Positions 1 through 4,320 of a stretch of DNA of 5,654 nucleotides are shown piece after piece. The translations under genes were made by a program, and so were the position numbers. This DNA comes from Zoogloeaceae bacterium (lineage in GTDB: Bacteria > Pseudomonadota > Gammaproteobacteria > Burkholderiales > Rhodocyclaceae), in the NCBI GenBank assembly GCA_031281985.1, contig JAITEO010000185.1, positions 1 to 5,654 of the forward strand. Direction: 5' to 3'. How positions within the stretch are numbered: position 1 is the stretch's first letter; each line of letters begins with the position of its first letter. Under the pieces are notes generated by a model. The model ran no database searches. It was not told the DNA's origin and worked only from the letters and a program-made list of their open reading frames with translations.

Positions 1-1074
1 ATCGCGGCGGGAAAGATAATGGACTGCCGGGGCAAACAAAATGGCAAAGAAAGGCATGACCAGGCTGAACAACACCAGCGCCAGCGCCGCATTGCCGCTT
101 TGCGCCGCGTCTACCCCCAAGCCCTGGAAGAACCAGGGCGCAAAGAGCAGTTGTCCGAGCAAGGCGAGAAAAGCCAACGAGGAGAGAAAGATGAGGACAA
201 TGCGCCGGATGAGGTGGCGATGGTGGAAATGCCCCAGCTCATGCGCCAGCACCGCCTCCACCTGCGGCGGAGTGAGGCGCTCCAGCAGGGTATCGAAGAA
301 CACGATGCGCCGCGCCTTGCCAAAGCCGGTGAAATAGGCGTTGCCGTGGCTGGAGCGGCGGGAGCCGTCCATGACGAAGAGTTCGCGCTTGCCGAAATTT
401 CCCCGTTGCAACAGCGCCTGCACCCGCGTTTTCACCTCGCCATCGGCAAGCGGCGTGAATTTGTTGAACAGCGGCGCAATCCACAATGGATACGCAAAGA
501 ACATCAACAGATTGAAGCTCATCCACGCCAGCCAGACGTACCACCACCAGTATTCGCCCATGACCTGCATCAGCCAGAGCACCGCCGTCAGGAACGGCAG
601 TCCCAGCAGGACGAACAACAGCGCCTGTTTCAGCAGATCGAGGAAAAACAGGGCGGGCGTCATGCGGTTGAAGCCAAAGCGGGATTCCAGGCGAAACTGC
701 CGGTAGAGATTCAGCGGGATGTCCAGCAGGCTGGAAAGGACGACCACGCTGGCGATCAAGCCCACGCCATAAACCAGCGTGTGCGTGGCGTGCGCCGACC
801 AGAAGGCGTGCACTATCCGCAAGCCGCCGCCCCAGGTGAGCGCCAGGAAATAACTGATTTCCACGCCCAGCGCCACGTATTCCAAACGGATTTTCGCGCG
901 CGTATAATCCGCCGCCTGCTGGTGCGCGGCAAGCGAGATGCGTTCGGCGAAGGTGGCGGGCACGGCGTCGCGATGGGCGGCAACACAGCGCGCCTGCCGC
1001 GCCAGGAGCGCGGTGCGCAGCACGATGTAGGACGACAGGACGAGGATCAGCAGATCCCGGAAGAGTTCGCTCAC
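1..1074 (-). CDS. M48 family (Ste24p-like) integral-membrane zinc metallopeptidase, C-terminus cut off by window edge
   Basis: Reading the minus strand from the GTG at 1074-1072 gives 358 residues with no stop before the edge. The gluzincin motif HELGH is at residues 278-282: H278 and H282 bind zinc and E279 is the catalytic base. The conserved Ste24p-type block with 'SRRSSHGNAYFTGFGKARR' and 'FFDTLLE' lies at about 238-265. Before it is the multi-helix N-terminal domain typical of CAAX-prenyl-protease-like M48 enzymes, with hydrophobic stretches near 5-25, 65-88, 98-120, 143-170 and 175-203. Two more helices follow the motif (about 290-312 and 328-350). The family usually runs to about 410-420 residues, so some 55-60 are missing. 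The third zinc ligand (Glu of an ExxxD motif) should come just past 'SRRD', off-window. The GTG start is supported by AGGA at 1085-1088 (10-base spacing) and by the absence of any upstream in-frame ATG, GTG or TTG nearby. Likely role, from the family: proteolysis at the inner membrane. The substrate is unknown. Confidence 0.93.
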   Translation of the reverse strand, partial: MSELFRDLLILVLSSYIVLRTALLARQARCVAAHRDAVPATFAERISLAAHQQAADYTRAKIRLEYVALGVEISYFLALTWGGGLRIVHAFWSAHATHTLVYGVGLIASVVVLSSLLDIPLNLYRQFRLESRFGFNRMTPALFFLDLLKQALLFVLLGLPFLTAVLWLMQVMGEYWWWYVWLAWMSFNLLMFFAYPLWIAPLFNKFTPLADGEVKTRVQALLQRGNFGKRELFVMDGSRRSSHGNAYFTGFGKARRIVFFDTLLERLTPPQVEAVLAHELGHFHHRHLIRRIVLIFLSSLAFLALLGQLLFAPWFFQGLGVDAAQSGNAALALVLFSLVMPFFAILFAPAVHYLSRRD

Positions 1075-1165
1075 GATTTTTGATTCCTGATGATTTCTGG
1101 CAAAAGAAGCAAGAGTTTCCGGTAAAGCTATGCCACAATGGCACTTTCAAATCTTGCGCGATTCA

Positions 1166-1171
1166 ATTATA
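1166..1171 (-). promoter_or_regulatory. Candidate -10 box (TATAAT) for the M48 peptidase gene
   Basis: The minus strand reads a perfect TATAAT here, 92 bases upstream of the GTG start of the peptidase gene. No convincing -35 is present: the hexamer at 17-base spacing is GAGGTT. The site lies directly on the start codon of orn, so the two divergent genes would have overlapping 5' regions. It could be chance, because AT-rich sequence is expected near a start codon. Confidence 0.3.
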
Positions 1172-1731
1172 TGGCACGTGACGCAACAAACCTCATCTGG
1201 CTGGACATGGAAATGACGGGACTGAATCCCGATTCGGATCGCATCATCGAATTGGCCATCGTGGTCACGGATTCCCGCCTCGAGGTGCTTGCCGAATCGC
1301 CGGTCTGGGCTATCCACCAGCCGGAGGCCATCCTGAAGGGCATGGACGAATGGAACCAGAAGACCCATACCCGCTCCGGGCTGATTGAGCGGGTGCGCGC
1401 CTCCGGCTTCGATGAAGCGAAGGTGGAAGCCGAAGCCTGCGCCTTCGTACAGGCGTTCGCGCCCGCTTCGACCTCCCCCATGTGCGGCAACAGCATCTGC
1501 CAGGATCGTCGCTTCATGGCGCGCTACATGCCCAGGCTGGAAAAGTGGTTTCACTATCGCAACCTGGACGTGAGCACCCTGAAGGAATTATGCAAACGCT
1601 GGGCGCCGGCGCTGCTCAAGGGCTTCCAGAAACGCGGCGCGCACGAGGCGCTGGCGGATATCTATGAATCCATCGACGAATTAAAATATTACCGCGAGCA
1701 CTTCATTCGTCCATCAAGTACGGTAGAATAA
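1171..1731 (+). CDS. orn: Oligoribonuclease Orn (3'-5' exoribonuclease, DEDDh family)
   Basis: Orn degrades 2-5 nt RNA oligomers to mononucleotides in the cytoplasm, and in many bacteria also clears pGpG made from c-di-GMP. From the ATG at 1171 the protein is 186 residues (E. coli Orn is 181). All five DEDDh residues sit at the E. coli positions: D12 and E14 in 'LDMEMTGL', D112 in 'NSICQDRRF', H158 and D163 in '[12 protein letters not shown]'. Conserved '[10 protein letters not shown]'-like and '[11 protein letters not shown]' blocks are present. An in-frame ATG at 1138 would add eleven residues ([11 protein letters not shown]). I prefer 1171 because it keeps the family numbering, but neither start has a clear Shine-Dalgarno sequence, so the start is uncertain. 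The end is solid. The cytochrome gene begins 18 bases after the stop, suggesting co-transcription. The gene is divergent from the M48 peptidase. Confidence 0.96.
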   Translation: MARDATNLIWLDMEMTGLNPDSDRIIELAIVVTDSRLEVLAESPVWAIHQPEAILKGMDEWNQKTHTRSGLIERVRASGFDEAKVEAEACAFVQAFAPASTSPMCGNSICQDRRFMARYMPRLEKWFHYRNLDVSTLKELCKRWAPALLKGFQKRGAHEALADIYESIDELKYYREHFIRPSSTVE

Positions 1732-1737
1732 AAGGAA

Positions 1738-1742
1738 AGGAG
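1738..1742 (+). promoter_or_regulatory. Shine-Dalgarno AGGAG deciding the cytochrome c start
   Basis: AGGAG lies seven bases before the ATG at 1750, which is ideal. It is only three bases before another ATG at 1746, which opens a five-codon frame (MNAKQ, stop at 1761-1763). Spacing and the downstream signal peptide both favour 1750 as the cytochrome start. Confidence 0.85.
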
Positions 1743-1749
1743 AAAATGA

Positions 1750-2379
1750 ATGCAAAACAGTAAACGCATACCATGCATCTTGGGAATTCTGTGCGCGGGA
1801 TTCTTCTGCGTCCCGGCGCAGGCGGTTGACGCGCAGTTGCAGGCCGTCCTGCGCAATCCGCAAGCCTTGAAGAACGCGCAGGAAGAAGGCCGCAAGGCTT
1901 CGACCTTCTGCGTCAATTGTCACGGCAAGAACGGCGTGAGCCGGCAGTCGGACGTCCCCAATCTGGCGGGACAGAACGCGGACTACGTGCTGGAACAGAC
2001 CCGCAAGTTCGGCAAGGGACAGCGCAAGGACGAGTTCATGCAAGGCGTCATCTCCTTGCTGAGCGAAGAGGAAAAAATCAACATTTCCCTCTACTACGCC
2101 AGCCAGAACCCCAGGCCGGGCACGCCCGACGCCGCGTTGGCCGCGAAGGGCAAGCAGATCTATACCCGGCTCTGCCAGCGCTGTCACGGCAGCGATGCGC
2201 ACGGCAACGAGGTGATTCCGCGCACCGCCAGCCAGCATCCGGACTACCTGGTGCGCGCCATCACCCGCTATCGCGACAAAACCGGCGAGCGGCAGGAGCC
2301 GCAAATGACCAGCGCCACCGCGCCCCTGAAAGACGATGACATCAAAGCCGTCTCCGCCTACCTGTACAGCCTGCCTTGA
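1750..2379 (+). CDS. Periplasmic diheme cytochrome c (cytochrome c4-like)
   Basis: This 209-residue protein carries electrons in the periplasm, probably toward a terminal oxidase as c4 cytochromes do. That role is inferred from the family. Residues 1-25 look like a Sec signal peptide: Lys-Arg at 5-6, a hydrophobic core, and a cut after 'AQA' at 23-25. Two similar halves follow, each with one c-type heme site: C54-V-N-C57-H58 and C142-Q-R-C145-H146. Probable axial methionines are M97 ('EFMQGV') and M186 ('EPQMTSAT'). Each half ends in a c4-style helix ('LSEEEKINISLYYASQ' near 104-119; 'LKDDDIKAVSAYLYSLP' at the C-terminus). The region between heme 1 and M97 is typical of class I diheme c4 proteins. 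The signal peptide holds three cysteines (9, 15, 20), but none is in a good lipobox, so I expect a soluble periplasmic protein. It sits 18 bases after orn and has its own strong ribosome site. Confidence 0.92.
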   Translation: MQNSKRIPCILGILCAGFFCVPAQAVDAQLQAVLRNPQALKNAQEEGRKASTFCVNCHGKNGVSRQSDVPNLAGQNADYVLEQTRKFGKGQRKDEFMQGVISLLSEEEKINISLYYASQNPRPGTPDAALAAKGKQIYTRLCQRCHGSDAHGNEVIPRTASQHPDYLVRAITRYRDKTGERQEPQMTSATAPLKDDDIKAVSAYLYSLP

Positions 2380-2405
2380 CGGCGATTGCCAGGTTGCGTT
2401 CCTTC

Positions 2406-2427
2406 GCGGGATTTCCTGTTTTCCCGC
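2406..2427 (+). other. Stem-loop shortly after the cytochrome gene
   Basis: GCGGGA at 2406-2411 pairs with TCCCGC at 2422-2427 around a 10-base loop, 27 bases after the cytochrome stop. No T-run follows, so it is not a standard intrinsic terminator. It could protect the 3' end of the mRNA, or be chance in GC-rich DNA. Confidence 0.35.
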
Positions 2428-2457
2428 TGCCCAAGAATATGGTATGTTCTACCCTGT

Positions 2458-2494
2458 GTCGTCATCCGGAAACTTTCCGGATGACGACGTTTTT
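2458..2494 (+). terminator. Perfect 15-bp inverted repeat plus T5: probable terminator of the orn-cytochrome unit
   Basis: GTCGTCATCCGGAAA at 2458-2472 is the exact reverse complement of 2474-2488, with a single C between. Folded in RNA it would open to a stem of about 12 bp with an AAACUUU-type loop. TTTTT follows one base later (2490-2494). Its place 78 bases after the cytochrome stop and 26 bases before the next start suits termination upstream of the Bax inhibitor gene. Alternatives are a dispersed REP-like element (the outer GTCAT...ATGAC resembles such repeats) or an operator/leader for the next gene. Confidence 0.62.
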
Positions 2495-2520
2495 CCTGAA
2501 CCCAACGAGGATTACCCATC

Positions 2521-3225
2521 ATGAGTGAATTTCTGTCATCCGCAGGCGTGGCGCAAGAGGCGGGCAGCGTCACCCGTTCCCGCTTTGTCATCAAGACCTA
2601 CGCCTACCTGAGCGGGGCCATCCTGGCCTTTGCCCTTCTTTCCTTCGTGCTGTATTTCAGCGGCTTCGGCGAAGCGATGGTGAAAACCATTATCGTGTCG
2701 CAATACGTCTGGCTGCTCTTTCTCGGCGGTTTCATGGTCGTGGGCTGGCTGGCCTCTTCCATTGCCGACAAGGCGAAAGACAACATGGTGCAGACGGCGG
2801 GGCTGGGGCTTTACGTCATTGCGGAAGCCGTCATTTTCTCGCCGCTCTTTGCCATCGCCGCGAATATGCCGGGCGTGATTCCGGTTGCCGTGTTCGCCAC
2901 CGCGCTCCTCATCGGCGGGCTGACCTGGACCGCCATCAGCAGCAAGAAGGATTTTTCCTTCCTGGGCGGCATGTTGCGCATCGGCGGCCTGATTGCCTTG
3001 GGCGCGATCGTGGCCAGCATCGTTTTCGGCTTCAGTCTGGGCGTCTGGTTTTCGGCGGCGATGATCCTGTTTGCGGGCGGCTGCATCCTGTATGACACCT
3101 CCGCCATCCTGCGGCATTATCCGCTCGACCGTCCCGCGGGCGCGGCGCTGCATCTCTTCGCCTCCGTCGCCCTGCTGCTCTGGTACGTGCTGCGCTTTGC
3201 CATGCAGTTCATGAGCGACGACTGA
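2521..3225 (+). CDS. Bax inhibitor-1/YccA family seven-helix membrane protein
   Basis: The 234-residue product is strongly hydrophobic, with about seven membrane segments near 27-47, 60-80, 90-112, 118-139, 148-170, 174-191 and 208-230. This matches the length and layout of bacterial BI-1 proteins. The family signature 'ILYDTSAILRHYP' at 189-201 carries D192, which aligns with a pore aspartate of the pH-sensitive calcium-leak proteins of this family (YetJ type). A second acidic group is the C-terminal 'SDD'. A conserved family-like stretch is 'GLGLYVIAEAVIFSPLFAIA' at 94-113. Members have been linked to ion leak and to membrane-protein quality control by FtsH; which applies here cannot be read from the sequence. 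The start is supported by GAGG at 2507-2510, ten bases before the ATG. The gene stands alone between a probable terminator upstream and a strong terminator 21 bases after its stop. Confidence 0.9.
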   Translation: MSEFLSSAGVAQEAGSVTRSRFVIKTYAYLSGAILAFALLSFVLYFSGFGEAMVKTIIVSQYVWLLFLGGFMVVGWLASSIADKAKDNMVQTAGLGLYVIAEAVIFSPLFAIAANMPGVIPVAVFATALLIGGLTWTAISSKKDFSFLGGMLRIGGLIALGAIVASIVFGFSLGVWFSAAMILFAGGCILYDTSAILRHYPLDRPAGAALHLFASVALLLWYVLRFAMQFMSDD

Positions 3226-3246
3226 AAAAGCATCTTCCGCACCGCA

Positions 3247-3276
3247 AAAAAAGCGCCGAGGACTCGGCGCTTTTTT
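3247..3276. terminator. Bidirectional intrinsic terminator after the BI-1 gene
   Basis: A6-GCGCCGAG at 3247-3260 is the exact reverse complement of CTCGGCGC-T6 at 3263-3276, with GA between. The GC-rich core is followed by six T on the plus strand, giving an intrinsic terminator 21 bases after the BI-1 stop. Because A-runs flank the other side, it can also act on minus-strand transcripts. Confidence 0.93.
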
Positions 3277-3317
3277 ATGGGCGATGGGCGCGTCCTCGTC
3301 GGCGCGCCCATAAAAAA
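3271..3317. repeat. Inverted repeat between the two terminators with two alternative pairings
   Basis: T6-ATGGGCG (3271-3283) can pair with CGCCCAT-A6 (3305-3317). Alternatively ATGGGCGCG (3284-3292) can pair with CGCGCCCAT (3303-3311) around a 10-base loop. The second option exists because ATGGGCG is tandemly duplicated at 3277-3283 and 3284-3290. Both use 3305-3311, so only one can form at a time. The longer pairing uses the T-run of the first terminator and the A-run of the second. Confidence 0.75.
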
Positions 3318-3341
3318 AGCAGGGAGGTCCCTGCTTTTTTT
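3312..3341. terminator. Bidirectional intrinsic terminator of the small lipoprotein gene
   Basis: A7-GCAGGGA at 3312-3325 is the exact reverse complement of TCCCTGC-T7 at 3328-3341, with GG between. On the minus strand it begins 16 bases after the lipoprotein stop and ends in seven U. On the plus strand it is a backup terminator for the BI-1 gene. Confidence 0.93.
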
Positions 3342-3357
3342 GCCGACATTGCCGGAA

Positions 3358-3621
3358 TTACGGAGCGGCAGGCGTTTCGGCCGGAGCTTCCGCAGCGGGC
3401 GCGGCGGCATCGGCGGTGGGCGCGGCTTCCGCAGGCGCGGTAGCGTCGGCGGCAGGAGCGGCTTCCGTGGGAGCAGCGGCATCCGCGGCGGGCGTTTCCG
3501 CAGGCGCGGCAGGTTGCTCTACGGCGGCGGGCGCTTCAGCAGGAGGAGTCGATTGCTGGGTATCGCCACAGGCAGACAAAACCAGCGCAAGCAAGGCGGC
3601 AACGAAAAGAGACTGTTTCAT
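3358..3621 (-). CDS. Small Ala/Pro-rich lipoprotein
   Basis: The 87-residue product begins MKQSLFVAALLALVLSAC: a lipoprotein signal peptide with lipobox L-S-A-C, so C18 would be lipidated and become residue 1. Gly at position +2 lacks the Asp inner-membrane retention signal, so outer-membrane sorting is expected by the E. coli rule. The mature part has almost only Ala, Pro, Glu, Thr and Asp, is acidic, has no Lys or Arg, and is probably disordered. Residues 39-73 are three repeats of 11-12 residues of the type A-P-x-E-A-A-P-x-A-D-A-x, with a degenerate fourth copy to the end. No enzymatic domain is visible; an envelope spacer or surface tether is a guess. The start at 3621 fits the signal peptide and AAAGGA at 3628-3633 on this strand. 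The open frame continues upstream to 3858, but that extension overlaps the neighbouring gene and has no protein-like character. A terminator follows the stop directly. Confidence 0.87.
   Translation of the reverse strand: MKQSLFVAALLALVLSACGDTQQSTPPAEAPAAVEQPAAPAETPAADAAAPTEAAPAADATAPAEAAPTADAAAPAAEAPAETPAAP
3403..3507 (-). repeat. Three imperfect tandem repeats of 33-36 bp in the lipoprotein gene
   Basis: On the plus strand the units are 3403-3438, 3439-3474 and 3475-3507. The last is one codon shorter. They encode APAEAAPTADAA, APTEAAPAADAT and APAETPAADAA. Shared DNA blocks such as GGCTTCCG show the similarity also at the base level, suggesting growth by duplication or slippage and not only composition bias. 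Confidence 0.7.
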
Positions 3622-3657
3622 GTTTGATCCTTTAAATGGTGACTGAACAAAACCTTT

Positions 3658-3676
3658 AACCAGAAGGGGTCTGGTT
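3658..3676 (-). promoter_or_regulatory. Hairpin at the predicted 5' end of the lipoprotein mRNA
   Basis: AACCAGA at 3658-3664 pairs with TCTGGTT at 3670-3676: a 7-bp stem with a 5-base loop (CCCCU in the minus-strand RNA). With the -10 box at 3685-3690, transcription should begin near 3678, so this stem would be the very first element of the transcript. Such 5' stems often stabilise mRNA. No T-run follows that would suit attenuation. Confidence 0.5.
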
Positions 3677-3684
3677 GACGGGCA

Positions 3685-3693
3685 ATTGTAGCA
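3685..3693 (-). promoter_or_regulatory. Extended -10 promoter (TGCTACAAT) of the lipoprotein gene
   Basis: The minus strand reads TG-C-TACAAT: five of six -10 consensus bases plus the TGn extension. The predicted start of transcription is near 3678, giving a 5' leader of about 57 bases. The -35 window (about 3708-3713) has no good TTGACA match but lies inside a 15-base palindrome. The extended -10 could compensate for the weak -35. Confidence 0.6.
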
Positions 3694-3705
3694 AGTATTT
3701 TCAAA

Positions 3706-3720
3706 TGTTGCACTGCAACA
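3706..3720. promoter_or_regulatory. 15-base palindrome TGTTGCACTGCAACA over the -35 region: operator candidate
   Basis: TGTTGCA (3706-3712) and TGCAACA (3714-3720) are exact reverse complements around one C. The site covers the expected -35 of the lipoprotein promoter, where a bound regulator would block or replace -35 contacts. The core TTGC-N3-GCAA recalls, from memory, operators of PHB-type regulators (PhaR), but that is only a resemblance. Confidence 0.45.
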
Positions 3721-3751
3721 GCAAAAAGTTTGACGATGAAAATGTAAAACT

Positions 3752-3765
3752 GTGGCATTTGCCAC
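3752..3765 (-). terminator. Weak terminator candidate after the 159-residue gene
   Basis: On the minus strand GTGGCA-AA-TGCCAC forms a short stem about 20 bases after the stop of the upstream gene, followed by a T-rich but interrupted stretch (AGTTTTACATTTT). The stem is only 5-6 bp, so termination would be weak. A protein-binding palindrome is the alternative. Confidence 0.4.
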
Positions 3766-3784
3766 CGTTTCTCGAAACATTCGT

Positions 3785-4264
3785 TCAATACAATCCCAGC
3801 GTCGTCGGCGCAAAGGGCGTGCCCGGCACTTCCCAGATTTCGGCAAACCGCTGCACATAGGGCATGCTCTCCGCCGGATCGTCCAGGATGAACGCGGAGC
3901 GCGGATGCGTCAGTTCGAATAACGTCAGGGCATGCCGGCGATCCGCGATGACGATGGCGTCACGCAGGTTTTGCAGGGAGATGGAAAGCTGACGCACCTC
4001 GATGCGGTGCGATTGACTGGCGATGAGGCGCACCAGACGCGGATGATCCTGGTGCAGGCGGCTCGTGCGCCGCAGGACGATGCGCGCGCTTGCCCTGGGG
4101 TTTTGCAGCAGGAAGCCTTGCAGAAGGCCAAAACACTCCGCCCGCCGCAAGCCCAGATGCACCAGGTCATCGTCGAAAATGCAGAGTTCCTGTCTTGCCT
4201 GCGTCAATATCTGTTCGAAATTGGCTTGCAGCTCGTTCCAGGATTCGTGAAGGGTGTACGTCAT
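3785..4264 (-). CDS. Conserved protein of unknown function (resembles the betaproteobacterial DUF7931 type)
   Basis: The 159-residue soluble protein has no signal peptide, membrane segment or known catalytic motif. It reads as a compact alpha/beta domain: an N-terminal helix (about 8-26), the strand 'ELCIFDDDLVHLGL' (26-39), a helix, the strand 'RIVLRR' (61-66) followed by 'DHPRLVRLI' (73-81), then 'RIEVRQL' (87-93), 'DAIVIADRRHAL' (102-113), 'THPRSAFILDDPAE' (119-132) and a closing helix 'YVQRFAEIW' (136-144) with the tail 'PTTLGL'. This order resembles, from memory, a family of roughly 150-residue betaproteobacterial proteins (DUF7931) with a phospholipase-D-like layout but no clear HKD catalytic motif; I am not certain of the name. 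ATG at 4264 is the first in-frame start; its ribosome site is weak. The gene is divergent from rlmD with only 56 bases between, and a 163-base gap separates it from the lipoprotein gene. Confidence 0.82.
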   Translation of the reverse strand: MTYTLHESWNELQANFEQILTQARQELCIFDDDLVHLGLRRAECFGLLQGFLLQNPRASARIVLRRTSRLHQDHPRLVRLIASQSHRIEVRQLSISLQNLRDAIVIADRRHALTLFELTHPRSAFILDDPAESMPYVQRFAEIWEVPGTPFAPTTLGLY

Positions 4265-4287
4265 GTCCGCTAGTTTACCGAAGACAT

Positions 4288-4296
4288 TGATAGAAT
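4288..4296 (+). promoter_or_regulatory. Extended -10 candidate (TGATAGAAT) for rlmD
   Basis: TG-A-TAGAAT gives five of six -10 bases with the TGn extension, 24 bases before the rlmD start codon. Transcription would begin near 4303, leaving a leader of about 18 bases that just contains the ribosome site GAGGA (4310-4314). No -35 match is seen at normal spacing. The site lies within the short divergent gap shared with the minus-strand gene. Confidence 0.45.
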
Positions 4297-4320
4297 TGCG
4301 AATTTTTTTGAGGATCTTCC

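Noticed and set aside
19..1083. Long plus-strand open frame (354 residues) opposite the M48 peptidase
   Set aside because: Its product is Gln/Arg/Glu-rich with no domain character. It is the antisense shadow of a real gene whose HELGH and Ste24p blocks are clear. The real gene is easy to miss because it starts with GTG and runs off the edge.
239..1150. Minus-strand 303-residue open frame in the same region
   Set aside because: It is out of frame with the peptidase on the same strand. The translation is Arg/Ala/Gly-rich and lacks the zinc motif.
2336..2524. Short plus-strand frame (62 residues) between the cytochrome and BI-1 genes
   Set aside because: It overlaps the cytochrome end, runs through the inverted repeat and shows no protein-like features or ribosome site.
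3277..3627. Plus-strand Gly/Arg-rich frame (116 residues) that resembles an RGG-type RNA-binding protein
   Set aside because: It is the complement of the Ala/Pro repeats of the lipoprotein gene, begins inside the terminator zone and has no ribosome site. The RGG look is an artefact of the repeats.
3767..3778. Small palindrome GTTTC-TC-GAAAC next to the end of the 159-residue gene
   Set aside because: The arms are only 5 bp and no T-run follows on either strand. It is too short to call apart from the nearby stem at 3752-3765.
3622..3858. N-terminal extension of the lipoprotein frame upstream to 3858
   Set aside because: It would bury the signal peptide and lipobox inside the protein, overlaps the neighbouring gene and crosses the predicted promoter. 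The ATG at 3621 has its own ribosome site.
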